From Amanita rubescens (taxonomy: Eukaryota > Basidiomycota > Agaricomycetes > Agaricales > Amanitaceae), in the NCBI GenBank assembly GCA_015039365.1, contig WION01000002.1:744001-808000 (forward strand): a DNA stretch of 64,000 bases, in the 5' to 3' direction. This document shows, piece after piece, positions 23,122-33,540 of this stretch. The first letter of the stretch is position 1; every line of letters begins with the position of its first letter. Below the pieces are notes generated by a model that did not search any database, was not told the DNA's origin, and saw only the letters and a list, made by a program, of their open reading frames with translations. The position numbers were made by a program, and so were the translations under genes.

Positions 23122-25021
23122 TCATGTTTGGCCCTGTTTGATGGTTCCGGCCATGGCGTCATCCCGCGATAGGTATTCTGCCACCCGCCGGCCCAATCCC
23201 CCCTTATACGCTGCTACAGATGCCGGCCAGCTCCGGGTCGCACTCACCAGTCGCGCGGCCTCCCCCGCATCCTTCGCCAGCTCGCTCACCGACACCGTGT
23301 ACACCCGAATCGTAAATACCACTGCACCACTCTTCGGTAGCCGCCGTAACGTCTGCCGTTCTACGCGCAGCCGGAGCCCCTCCGGTGTTGCCGCCGGCAT
23401 CTCTTCCGGTCCATACCTCTCTCCAAACAAATCCTCTGGACCGCGCATAGTATGGCACCATCCGAGCTCCTCCGGGTCAAGTTCCTCCTCCTTTGTCAGA
23501 CCACTTGTCAACCCGACCACCTGGACCCCGTAGTTGTGACGCACGAAAGCTTTGTCAACGGACAGGCGGCGAAAGAATCTTTCTAAGCTTGTCTGCAGTT
23601 TTTCCTGGTCTGCCTAATTCGTCAGAACCCCAATCGAAATGCGGCCTTTGATCGGCGTTGTTTCATCATGCCGCGTGTTGATTGCATCAATCACCTCTTG
23701 TCACAAGCGAGGCAACCATGCAACACGCAGCGCGAATCGCAAAAAGGAACGCGGAACAAACATACATTGGGGTACATTGCCTGAAATGTGTATTTCATGC
23801 AATGGCTTTCCAATCTTATCTTCCATTCGCCAAGTCCCTGATTTTGATAAGTAGAATATTTTCACCCTGAATTATGCACTATACCTGCCATGCATATTGC
23901 CCCCGCTTGGAAATAATATCTGCCATCTCTGCCTGTCGTACAGGCTGTTAGAATGATTTGATTCAATAAACATAGAAACTAACCTTCAATCATGATTGCC
24001 AAGTCATCTTGAACTCTGTCAGCAGCACCGGGTGACTCCCCGTTCGACTCGAAGCAGATGCTACTTACAGCAAGGCAGATATCGTCAATGCACGTTCAGC
24101 TGCGTCTTTTCCGTCATCTAGGCCAAGGGGTAGTTCGTGTTTTGTGTTTAACGGCACAACCGAGATGGTTCGAATGGGAGGCGCTCCGTCCCATCCGTAT
24201 TGGCACCGTGCTTTTACATCCGACTCGTGGCGCGTGACGTGGAAGGATGATGGATAGCGTCTTGAAAGGTACTCTGAAAGTTCGTGAACCAACTCAATAG
24301 CTACAGTGGTTCCCCTAATTTATTACTCCGATCCAAAGCGCGAGCTAGAACCTTACCAGCTTCGCTTCCACCACGTACTAACCCTGGATTGTCGCCGAGC
24401 ACGCGAATTACCTTTTCTCCGCGAGTACTAATACGTTGTGCTCGGATACGTTGATAATGCTCAAATTGGTCATCAAGCTGCATTCCAAGTCACATCGTGC
24501 ATACAGGCGTCTTAAATTTAACGCATTACCTCAATCCAATTATCCCAAATCATTTGCTTTATGCCCATTGTAATACTGAGAAAATGTTTACTCGTTTTCT
24601 CCATTGAGTGCATATATTAGACAGACTGATATGGGCCCCAGCGGTAGGGCCTATAGGGTACAGGCTTAATACCTTCTAATGCCGACAGCCATGGCGTGAT
24701 CGTTGGATATGTGAAGGGGACAGCTGTCCATTCTGCGGTTTTGGGTCAGCTGATATCCTGCCAAGGCTATACGTACGAGTTACCTCCATAGGGTCTCTCC
24801 TCAGGTTTCTTTACGGCGTTGTCGCTTTGAGAAGCAGGGGCTGTCATGGCCTCGACATTCCTCCTGAGAAAGACGAAAGCCAATGTGGCAGATAACAATA
24901 TAGTGCCAGCAAAGATGGGCAAGCTGCCGTTAATATCATACAGCGCCTTGAGAGCTGTTACGTTTTCGTCCGTCTTTCGATATGCAAGATCCGCCCAGGA
25001 AGGAAGCAGTGAGAGACTCAT
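23122..25021 (-). CDS. Membrane-anchored DUF3445 protein (heme-dependent oxidative N-demethylase-like)
   Basis: The N-terminus carries a membrane segment (LPIFAGTILLSATLAFVFLRR) that may act as a signal anchor. The globular part follows in several exons: PFTYPTITPWLSALE, YRPYRWGPYHITMGIKQM, IWDNWIELDDQFEHYQRIRAQR, VIRVLGDNPGLVRGGSEAGK, ELSEYLSRRYPSSFHVTRHE, then the exon ending LDPEELGWCHTMRGPEDLFGERYG and KSGAVVFTIRVYT. The pattern YRWGPYHITMGIK...NWIELD is that of PF11927 (DUF3445), whose characterised bacterial relatives are heme-dependent oxidative N-demethylases. The substrate in fungi is not known. Introns are about 50 nt and the ones I checked join in phase. Confidence 0.82.
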
Positions 25022-25335
25022 GGTAGAGATAAGGCCAGGAGTAGTTTTTGTCCATCTGTCATTGTCACGCTGTAATATTGATGCCTCGGCCCGTCAAGTC
25101 AGTTCAGTAGGTGAAACAAAGTGATGCTATAAGCCGAGTATAAGCTTGCCTGCTCGGAGAAAGCAAAGATATCAGAGCCTAGAGGGATCCTGCTGGGATT
25201 GATTGTCACACGCCCAAGTGGATTTGCCCGGGATTTACCGATCCAGTCCACCCTACTCTTTCCAACACCACTCTTTCTGATTTCAAGTACGAATGTCGTC
25301 CCAGCAAGTTACGTAGCTCATATTTTTTCTAGGTC
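25022..25335. promoter_or_regulatory. Divergent promoter region, DUF3445 gene / ATP7
   Basis: These 314 bp separate two diverging start codons. There is no coding exon. A pyrimidine-rich tract (TATTTTTTCTAGGTC) precedes the ATP7 ATG. It could also be a 3' splice site of a leader intron. Confidence 0.45.
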
Positions 25336-26130
25336 ATGGCATCAAAAGCAGCAGTTGCGGCAGTTGTACGTGCCTTTTGCAAATTCCATCCGAAATACAT
25401 CAACTTACATCATTCCATAGGATTTTGCCCGCATATATACATCATTGGGCTTGGGAAAGGGTTCGCGTTCCGACCTCGTTCATTAAACCCGAAAAAAAAG
25501 TCTAATATTGCCCAACGCAGAGACCATTGCCTGCACTGCAAGCCTTCCGCAAACGCCATACCGACGCTGCGCGTCTCCAAGCCCAATACGCGTCCCAACC
25601 TACAACAGTTGATTTTTCACATTACCGTTCAGTTTTGAAGAACTAAGGCCATTGTTGATGAGGCCGAGAAGCTTCTGAAGGACTTCAAGCCGGTAACATA
25701 CGATGTAGGCACACACATCAAAGCCATAGAGACTTTCGAAGCCAAGGCTGTAAGAATCCCCGTTTTCACCATGAGAGTCTTTTTAAAATATCACAAATTG
25801 TTCAGGTTGCTTCGGCCAAAGAAACTGAGCAGAAGATTGACGCAGAGCTCCAGACCCTCCAGAAGACTTTGGCTGATATTGAGGATGCCCGTCCATTTGA
25901 CCAATTGACTGTGAGTATGCCTCATCCACCGTTCGTTTTAAACTGACATTACATCATCAGACTGAGGATGTTGGCAAAGCCCATCCCCGTATCATAGAAA
26001 CTGTGGACACCATGCTCAAGAAAGGCAAATGGACAGTGCCAGGTGAGTCGTTTCTTACCCGTCGTCAGTACTCGCCTAATGTTTCGCTGCAGGTTACAAG
26101 GAGAAGTTTGGCGATCTTAACCTGTTGTAA
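25336..26130 (+). CDS. ATP7: Mitochondrial F1Fo ATP synthase subunit d
   Basis: MASKAAVAAV is followed after an intron by DFARIYTSLGLGK. The conserved core then reads FRKRHTDAARLQAQY, SQPTTVDFSHYRSVLKN, AIVDEAEKLLKDFKPVTYD, SAKETEQKIDAEL and DARPFDQLT, and the end is KKGKWTVPGYKEKFGDLNLL. This is subunit d of the peripheral stalk (Atp7 in yeast) on the matrix side of the inner membrane. The frame is broken twice by what look like single extra T residues: at 25532 (between ETIA and ALQAF) and at 25644 (between VLKN and KAIVDE). Neither break can be repaired by a credible intron without losing highly conserved sequence. An assembly error is the simplest explanation; a pseudogene would show other damage, and I see none. 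Confidence 0.9.
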
Positions 26131-26475
26131 TTCCCTTTCGCCACGATAGAATATAAATACTTAGTGTCTTGGTATTACTATTACCCGGGTTGAGAGTTGT
26201 GCTAAATTCGTGCTTCATCGAAGGCGATATAACGGCCATCGCCCCATTTTAGGAATCGATGCAGTCTTGTGCCCAGACGTTTAGTGCTACGCTTTTAGCT
26301 ACGGAACGGAATAAGAAATCCTGAGAGGGTTTTGCGCTCGGCGTTCGCCCCGGCTCACTCCGACATGTAGCACATCGACAGCTGGGAACGAGACTATACG
26401 CATATCTACTTTGCCAAGCGGTCCGTTACGCGTTAGCCACAACCCGGTTCCTTCCCAATCTTTTCCATCCTGCCC
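26131..26475. other. Intergenic, promoter of hexokinase expected here
   Basis: This 345 bp stretch between two + strand genes shows no coding exon. It should contain the ATP7 3' end and the hexokinase promoter. I could not name a regulatory site. Confidence 0.4.
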
Positions 26476-28570
26476 ATGGCTTTCTCCTCAGCCTTATTCA
26501 CCAACGATGAGCAGCGTGTCCTAGATGATATAGATCGCCAGTTCCGCCCGAGCTTAAATACCCTGATCAACCTGACAAAGGAGTTCCTCGTCGAGTTCAA
26601 GCTTGGTCTCGAGAACTATGGCCAACCGATGGCGATGATGCAAGTATCAATCATAACCCATGTCCAGACCCGTTGACCATTAGCTTGCTTTCAGTCCTAC
26701 GTTCGTGACGGGCGTGCCGGACGGAACAGAGAAAGGGTGAGCCAAGCCTGATTACATCTGGAATGGCAGGTAATCACAAGTGTAGCACTTTCCTGGCATT
26801 GGATCTCGGAGGGACGAACCTGTGGGTTTGGGCGTTATCGTGCTTCATTTGTGGCGGCTGACGACTGATTACTACAGTCGTGTTTGCGAGGTAGTATTAC
26901 ATGGGGACAAGACATTCTCTCTGCGCCAACAGAAGTACAAAGTGTCGGAGAGCTTGAAGACGGGAGAAGCAACCGAGCTTTTTGGTTTGTCCTTGTCTAC
27001 ACTATCAGGGTCTCCTCCGATCTTATCATATCGTTACTAGATTATCTTGCAGATTCCGTTGATGCATTCCTGACGAAGGAAGCGTCAATCGACTACGATT
27101 CTGTTACCCAGGATGAAGTTCTGCTTGGCCTCACCTTTTCATTCCCGGTTGAGCAGACAGCGTTGGATTCAGGAAAGATTTTGACCTGGACCAAAGGTTT
27201 CTCCGCTAGAAATGCGATAGGACATGACGTCGTCAAACTGCTGCAGGATGCGTTTGACAGAAGACACTTGCACGTCAAGTGCGTTGCATTGGTAAACGAC
27301 GTAGGTCATTCTGCTTCCCGTTAGATACGAGAAATGAGTGTCGATCTGTAGACTGTTGGTGCTCTTCTTTCCCGCGCGTACGCTGCGGGTGGCTGCTTGC
27401 TCGGCGCCATCTTTGGAACGGGGACTAACGGCGCATATGTCGAGGATATTTGTGAGCCACTGAACGACCAGGCATTTTATGCGGTATCTGATCACCAGCC
27501 CAGCCAAGATAAAGAAGCTCTCGGGCACCCCAGCAGCTGAATATGGTGGCCAGATGATCGTCAACACTGAATGGGGAGCATTTAATAACTCGGTAGGCAT
27601 ATATTTTAGTATGACGGTTGAAAGGCCATGACATTGTGTCCACAGCGCACTTATTTGCCCTTCACTCCCTTCGACCAAGCGCTCGATCGCGTGAGCATTA
27701 ATCCTTCATTCCAGGCATTCGAAAAGTTTGTTTCCGGGATGTACTTGGGCGAAATTGTCCGAAATATTTTCATTGCACTCATCGATGCCGCTCCCAAATC
27801 GCTTCTTTTCAGTGGGAAAGCCACTCCGACTATCAATAAGCATTACGGGGTAGATACGAGCCTGCTCAGTGTTGTCGAGGAAGCATGGAATGGCAACGGT
27901 GAAATTGGCCCGGTCATTCAATTCTCTAAATTTGATCCCGAAGCGCTAGAGCCATTGGTAAAATTCAGATTGGAGAAAGTGCGCCAGGTTGTTGTAGCGC
28001 AACTGGGATTTCGTGATTGCGACGTGTCATTGAGGGATGCAGAGGTACTTGACCATTGTCGTGGTCTTACGCTTTGCTCTGGATGCTTATTATCCATAGA
28101 TCGTCCGATGGGTCTGTGCACTAGTGGCACGGCGAGCAGCATTGTTCAGTGGTGCCGCTGTTGCAGCTGTTTTACTACAAACAGGCCGTGCTGTTTTGCG
28201 AGGAGAACGTGGTACCCCTGCCGTCGATGAAGCAAAATATATCGTCGGTGTTGATGGCAGGTTGGTAACATATACAATGGATAGGTCGGGGGACTGATTG
28301 CTTGACAGCTTGATTCAACACTACCCTAATTTCGAGAAGATGATGCGCGAATCTCTGAAAGAACTTGTCGGTGGGGATGTCGAAAAGAAGGTAGACATAG
28401 GGCTTGCGAAGGATGGCAGTGGTGTGGGCGGTAAGTCGCAAGTTGGTTTTTGACCGCCAAATCTCACATCTTGCTCAGCGGCGTTGTGCGCATTGCAAGC
28501 TACCAAGCAACGAGTCGGGAAGGAAACCAGTGATGTAACATTAAGCCTAGAGAAAGAATTGCACCTGTAA
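26476..28570 (+). CDS. Hexokinase
   Basis: Exons encode the N-terminal helix (MAFSSALFTNDEQRVLDDI), PTFVTGVPDGTEKG, the phosphate-1 motif TFLALDLGGTNLRVCEV, SVDAFLTKEAS, LGLTFSFPVEQTAL, WTKGFSARNAIGHDV, VALVNDTVGALL (catalytic Asp), GAIFGTGTNGAYVED, KIKKLSGTPAAEYGGQM, VNTEWGAFNNS, SGMYLGEIVRN, and the C-terminal ATP-site segment IVGVDGSLIQHYPNF. This is the standard fungal hexokinase order, phosphorylating glucose and fructose in the cytosol. Almost all junctions are in phase. The intron after PMAMM is ambiguous: the acceptor giving PTFVTG directly leaves one extra base, while an earlier acceptor (CATTAG) keeps frame but inserts four unusual residues. The C-terminus KELHL is reached at TAA. 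Confidence 0.94.
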
Positions 28571-28654
28571 CTTTATAGTTTATCAAATTCAAAGTCTAAT
28601 ATTATTAGATAGAATGAGTAGGGCGTCAGTGAGATGTAAATGCATATGCTTGTA

Positions 28655-29845
28655 CTAATATTCTTCTCCAGGAACAAGTTCGTCATATGTTTTGCTGACC
28701 TTCTCCCAATCCAAGACTGACCAGAACCTTTTCAACCATTCCTCCTTACCCCATACCCCATACCCTGCAGACATCCAGGCATGTTCGTGGACCGATATGC
28801 AGAACAGTGGGTACAGAACTTGGTCGGTGTGCAATAAATCGGTTTTTGACACAGGCACTTGTACAGGTTCATCATGTATGGAAGTGGGTTGTGCCTCAAG
28901 GTCGAATGTGGAATAAAACCGGGGATGCAGGGGATTTGATCCAAAAGGGTCTCTAGAGCCAGGGACGCCAGAGAAGGGTGAAGACGGAGAAACACCAGGC
29001 GGTGATCGCTGCGGTATGGGCGAGCGAGCTGGAGGCGACTCGTCCGAAAAATCGAACGGCTCCTCAAGTTCATGTTCCACTTCAATACCTTCTTTTTCTG
29101 CTTCGGTGATAAAATCCCCAAGAGACGGGCCTTTGGAACGGGGCATGTAGTGGCGGGACCGGATGAGGAGGGTGCCTGGACCGTATGTGGGGTAGACGGC
29201 CATATGGCCTGCCCCGGTGGTCACAAACCATACCCAGCCTGAAGTGAACATCCCCAAGGCGGCGGCTGAGAATTCTGATTTGAGTTGCGAAATATCCCCG
29301 TAGCTGAATCGGATTGCGCTCATAAGATTTGGTGAGATATCTAACTCGTGGTCGGGTAGAGGAGACGGTGGAGGTTTCTGCAATGTAGAAAATAGTAAAT
29401 CGACAAAAGTTTCCATTGAATAACTGTCGAACGTACTAGGTGGTCAAGGAAGAAACCATTGTTTAGCGCAAGACTGGAGTAATTAAATGCCAACGTCTTT
29501 TCCTCTTCACCTGCGGTGTTGATGACCGTTTTTGCAAGGTTCAAGCCTTCGTCCTCCGTGCCTTTAATTATTGTTCATTAGCAGAACGGAACAGAACACG
29601 GCTTGTGACGTACCTCTTACTTCTTCGTTTAGTCTTTCCAACAGGCCTTGCTGCCAGTCCACAGCGATACTCTTGAGCGCAGGTGGCGGTAAAAACTCTC
29701 CTAGCCCATCTTCGAGCTTGTACAGCAAAGCTCTACGTTGATGCAGACCTCGCGTGCACCACCGCGAATTCAAGCGGGCACGTGAGGCAAAAGATACGAC
29801 ACGCGCCAATCTTGCTGCAGATGAGTAGAAATGGATATTTGACAT
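28655..29845 (-). CDS. Mitochondrial small-ribosomal-subunit protein with superoxide-dismutase fold (mS42/Rsm26 type)
   Basis: An Arg-rich mitochondrial presequence (ARLARVVSFASRARLNSR) precedes GLHQRRALLYKLEDGLG, which replaces the start of an Fe/Mn-SOD. Then come EKTLAFNYSSLALNNGFFLDHL, ISPNLMSAIRFSYGDISQLKSEF, ALGMFTSGWVWFVTT and, after a long acidic insertion, LYPLFCISVHEHAWMSAGYGVWGKEE. The SOD fold is recognisable, but metal ligands are not all kept and the insertion is large. That is the usual state of fungal Rsm26/Mrp1, structural proteins of the mitoribosomal 37S subunit. Choice between mS42 and mS43 is inferred. It converges with hexokinase, 84 bp between stops. Confidence 0.82.
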
Positions 29846-30001
29846 GGTATCGTGAAGAAATGGGGTGCCAGAGATGTGTCGCTCAGTGGCCTGGCAGCCC
29901 TATGCGAATTTTTGTGCAATAGCGGAATCCTATGCCGGTGTTGTTTGGCGCTGCTTGGTATTGTCATTTCCACTTCCACGTCCTTCAAGCTCGACGCCAA
30001 C
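29846..30001. promoter_or_regulatory. Divergent promoter region, mS42 / OST2
   Basis: The two start codons diverge across 156 bp. No exon is visible. Such short spacing implies overlapping or shared promoter elements. Confidence 0.5.
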
Positions 30002-30451
30002 ATGGCACCCAAAACAGCGCAGCAGCGCCCTTCAAATCCTTTGCAGACGCTCTGGAAAGCCTACAATGAAACTACACCAGATCGCTTGAAATTCATTGAT
30101 TCATTCCTCTTATTCCTCATGTTGTCTGGCATCATCCAATTCATCTATTGCGTGTTGGTCACCAACTTCCCGTTCAATGCGTTTTTGGCAGGGTAATACT
30201 ACACGACACCCCTCGTTCAGTGAGCTGACCAAATGCGGTAGTTTTGCAAGTACAGTCGGCCAATTCGTTTTGACCGCTTCACTGCGGTCGCAAGTCAATC
30301 CCGAGAGTAGAGAGATATTTAAGGACATATCTCCAGAGAGGTAAGTACAGTGTAAAAGTCATGAATAGTACTAAGAGTACGCAGGGCATTCGCAGACTTT
30401 GCGCTGGGCTCCATTGTGCTGCACTTTTTTGTATACAACTTCCTCGGATGA
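30002..30451 (+). CDS. OST2: Oligosaccharyltransferase subunit Ost2/DAD1
   Basis: Exons 30002-30192, 30242-30340 and 30385-30451 join in phase to a 118-residue protein. It begins MAPKTAQQRPSNPLQTLWKAYNE and continues PDRLKFIDSFLLFLMLSGII, FIYCVLVTNFPFNAFLAGF, ASTVGQFVLTASLRSQVN and ends ADFALGSIVLHFFVYNFLG. Three membrane segments, the TVGQFVLTASLR-QVN motif and the hydrophobic end FVYNFLG are diagnostic of DAD1/Ost2. It is an essential small subunit of the ER membrane complex that transfers glycans to asparagines. Confidence 0.97.
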
Positions 30452-30555
30452 TTTCCATATATACAGTATTGCGCAATGTGACGGACCTATACCATAATAG
30501 ACTCATGACTAGTCTCTCCTTCTTTCAAAAGATGCTGATCGCTATTACGGTTCCA

Positions 30556-30978
30556 TCAATAACCGATACCAAACATGGGTGGCTTGGGTCTTACACCGAA
30601 AATGACGATTGCAAAGTCAAAGACATATTCCCCTGACGCGTATTGAGTCCGGGGGGGTTTTGTGGCAAATAAAAGACATACCCATTTCGAGATATGAGCG
30701 CATTATTTCTGTATACGGTCAAAGGGTATTCTGATAAAAGGCAGAGCACGCACGACGGATATCTTTATTAGATATTTGAGACAAGGTAGGTCTGTGGCTG
30801 GGCGTTGAGTAGCGGATATAAAGTGGATGTGTGTGAGTGACATACGTGAGACCAGTAGTACGCTTAACGCCAGCTAGAAATGCACTGAATAGGATAGCAT
30901 CGAAAGCTAGGTGAGCTGGCAAAAGGAATGAGCCAATGAGTCGGGACTGGCAATAAGCGTACCGAGAGTTCCGAACAT
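30556..30978 (-). CDS. Mitofissin Atg44 (DUF1748 family)
   Basis: Five short exons give a 75-residue protein: MFGTL, then AHLAFDAILFSAFLAGVKRTTGLT, PTLSQISNKDIR, QIMRSYLEMG and EYVFDFAIVIFG, ending TGA at 30556-30558. The N-terminal motif AHLAFDA-L-SAFLAG-KR-TGL-P and the later YLEMGEYVFD are those of DUF1748. Members in S. pombe and S. cerevisiae (Atg44/Mdi1) were shown to be intermembrane-space proteins that fragment mitochondria and are needed for mitophagy. The donor GTGCGT (giving R-Q-I) and the acceptor before GGGAATAT are the only choices that keep frame. The protein is so small and so split that automatic annotation could miss it. It converges with OST2. Confidence 0.88.
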
Positions 30979-31042
30979 GGTGGCAGCGTGCGTGGAGGGG
31001 GTATTATGTCAGCCAACGTTCGTCGCGTTTCTCCTCTACAAT
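30979..31042. promoter_or_regulatory. Very short bidirectional promoter, ATG44 / GPC1
   Basis: Only 64 bp separate the two diverging ATGs. Transcripts must start within this space or overlap the other gene's first exon. Coordinated expression is therefore possible but not shown. Confidence 0.5.
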
Positions 31043-32845
31043 ATGGCCTCACGGCCACCCTCGCCTCCTTTGGCGAAAAATTACTTCTCCGCCCCTCGCG
31101 ATGATACATCTGATTGGGCTAGCGCGTTCACTCTCCTTGGTACCCCAATCCTCCAACCAATATGTGGTGGCTAACTCCTTCTCCAGATACCCTCGAAACT
31201 TATTTTGATTCCCATGTCGACCTTCTTCAACGCAAAATACAGAAACATAGCGATAGACTCAAGATGAAGGCAGAGGTCACTTTCAAGATACCACGCTCCG
31301 GTGATTTGTTGGCAGAGAATATCGAGCGGGAATTCAAGAACTTCAAGCTCAGGGTTCGATTACCTTGCTACTCCTCCGTTTCATCCAATTCATGCCTTCC
31401 CTAGCTCTCAAATCGTATGACGAGGCTCTCTGCTTCCTGGCAGTCTGCCAAAGTCGTTCGGACGCGCGAGAAGGTCTCCTTTTTCTTCGGCGTCATGTCC
31501 GTCCTGATATCCGCCCTCCTCTTTGGCATGGCTCCGCAGTATGTCTCAATTTATCGTCTAGTGCTGTACTGACAATGAACATAGATATGTACACATTGCC
31601 TACACACTCCAAGGCGCCTATTTATTTCCACTCCGGGTCTACAACTATAAGAAGCGGGCCTGGCATTATTTCTTATTCGATCTGTGCTACTATGTCAACA
31701 TACTCAACTTCATCTTTATCTGGCTCCTGCCATCTAATCCCGCATTGTTTACTGCATGCTATTGTCTATCTCATGGGTCACTCGCAAGCGCCGTTATCAC
31801 ATGGCGCAACAGCCTCGTCTTCCACGATCAAGAGAAAGTGACATCACTCTTCATTCACGTTTATCCTCCATTTGCTTTCACCGTCATAAGGTGGGTTGGT
31901 GTACCTATCCTTGGATGGCTCTAATTACGATCACGCAGACATTTCTATCCTGATGCTGAGGCACGATTTCCAGCTTTGCGTGCATTACCCCATCTCCAGC
32001 CAGTTAAAGCACTCCTGCTCAGTGGCGGGATATGTATGTATTGGACTTGAGTTAGTGAACACTTCTAACATTATACAGACGTCATATGGCAACTACTGTA
32101 TTGGAAGGTAACTTTATGTCTTCCGAGTTGGAATTCAAGTTCATTCTTCGCCTCAGTTCGTCTTCATCAATCGTCGGGATAAGATTGCATCTGGCCAACG
32201 CACAACATCATATTCTTGGTTACTCAACGACAAGCGTGGACGTATTGGAAAGGCATTATCTTCCACCCCACCTGAACATCGAGAGCATGTGTTCATGGCA
32301 GGGCAGCTGAGTAAGTTCATAATGTATCGCCATGAACTATGGGCTTACGATAAATCACTCAGTTTACGCGATCCTTACTGAACTTCCCGCGGTGTACTTC
32401 TTCTACGATAGTTCTCTATGCAGTGGCATCTTCCTCATATTTATTTTCGCCGTTAGTGTTTGGAATGGAGGAGGTTTCTATATAGAAGTTTTTGGTCGCA
32501 AGTACGTCATCTGTGCCAGCGGATACCGTGTTTTCTCATTCTAGTTACAGGTTTGAACGCGAATTAGAGGCACTGAGAAAGGAGCTGGCCGAAACAGTAG
32601 CCCGCTCTGAATCTTTCCGAACCAGTCCTAGCAATTCCAATTCCTCGTTGCCTACAGAATCTACACCGTCATCTCCGAGAGAGATGTTGACGATCGACCC
32701 AACAATCCCTCCGTTGGAACTGGATTCAGGCTCGCCGACCATTTCAGAAACGAAGATACCAATCGATTCAACAACGATCCCTCCATTGGAACTGGATTCA
32801 GGCTCACCAACAGTTCCCGAGTCGAAGAAGCTCCATGACGAGTGA
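31043..32845 (+). CDS. GPC1: Glycerophosphocholine acyltransferase Gpc1
   Basis: The polar N-terminus (MASRPPSPPLAKNYF) leads into DTLETYFDSHVDLLQRKIQ and RMTRLSASWQSAKVVRTREKVSFFFGVMSVL. A polytopic membrane core follows: YVHIAYTLQGAYLFPLRVYN, WHYFLFDLCYYVNILNF, LFTACYCLSHGSLASAVI, VFHDQEKVTSLFIHVYPPF, QLIYAILTELPAVYFFYDS and FAVSVWNGGGFYIEVFGRKF. The TLQGAYLFPLRVYNYKK...FDLCYYVNILNF and FHDQEKVTSLFIHVYPP patterns are typical of Gpc1 (DUF2838), which acylates glycerophosphocholine to lysophosphatidylcholine in the ER. A coiled segment (ERELEALRKELAETVARSES) and a repeated Ser/Pro tail complete the protein. Confidence 0.9.
32702..32827 (+). repeat. Two 54-nt imperfect repeats in the GPC1 C-terminal tail
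   Basis: Units at 32702-32755 and 32774-32827 encode TIPPLELDSGSPT followed by SETK or PESK. They differ at a few positions. The repeat lies in the cytosolic-looking tail outside the membrane core, so copy number could vary between strains without loss of activity. Confidence 0.85.
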
Positions 32846-33000
32846 TGCGCATCACTCGCCAATTGTTATCATGATCATGTCCGTTTATGATGTGTACGAT
32901 CAGTGACTGAAGGTTCCCTATTCCCTACTGGGATACAGACATACTTAGCTTCTCCAATAATGTACTACATGCTTTGTTTACTTTTTATGATTTGCGTAGT

Positions 33001-33540
33001 ATGCATTCGCGTCTGTATTTATAGGTGCGGCGCAGTATTCCTACATCTATAGATTCTCTTCCGTCTAGATAGAAGCTTTCCTATCGAGGGCCGGATTGAA
33101 TCCAGCCCAAGAAGGGACCTTGGGGTCCCGCAGCGTTTTCTTTGCATTCTGATACCGTTCTGCTCGCTTGCATTGGATATATGTTATCACGCTAACCAAC
33201 ATGTCGCTTATCAATTGCCATTTCTGCATTATGAAGTGACGCTTACCCATCTGGAGGTTTCAGGGAGAGGCGGGCAAGAATAGTTGATACATGGAGAGTT
33301 TGCACACCAATAACCTAGCAATTGATCAAAATGACAACCAAAAAAATAATATGGATAAGGTCTCTGACTGGACTTATCGTGATCTTATCGCTACACGACA
33401 TGCAGATAGTTGGTGAAGAGTCTGCGCGGCCTGATTTGGTCCGTAGCAATCCAAGGCGCAATACCCATCTCTTCCGCAACATATCAAACCAGGATTCGTC
33501 GAACATGGGTTTAATAGCGAGTTCGGCAGACCGAGTTCCA
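33001..33540 (-). pseudogene. Truncated, internally deleted copy of TAD1
   Basis: This stretch matches the 3' half of the intact TAD1 gene at 35703-36735 over both coding and intron sequence. On the minus strand it still reads LLRTKSGRADSSPTICMSCSDK and, near the end, YIQCKR and YQNAKKTLRDP. Relative to TAD1 it lacks about 490 bp (36101-36590), joining SCSDKI directly to the intron region after RLRDKSR. The 5' half, with the HAE deaminase motif, is absent. It cannot encode an active enzyme. Many substitutions separate the copies, so the duplication is not recent. Confidence 0.85.

Noticed and set aside
22445..23172. Long open frames on both strands across the 5' half of the bZIP gene
   Set aside because: GC-rich, low-complexity coding DNA opens alternative frames; the bZIP reading is supported by conserved motifs.
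26620..26700. Claim of a definite frameshift in hexokinase
   Set aside because: An alternative acceptor keeps the frame, so the case is ambiguous and was not counted with the clear insertions.
31043..32845. GPC1 considered as seipin or another ER protein because of its N-terminus
   Set aside because: The membrane core matches Gpc1 (DUF2838) and not the seipin two-span layout.
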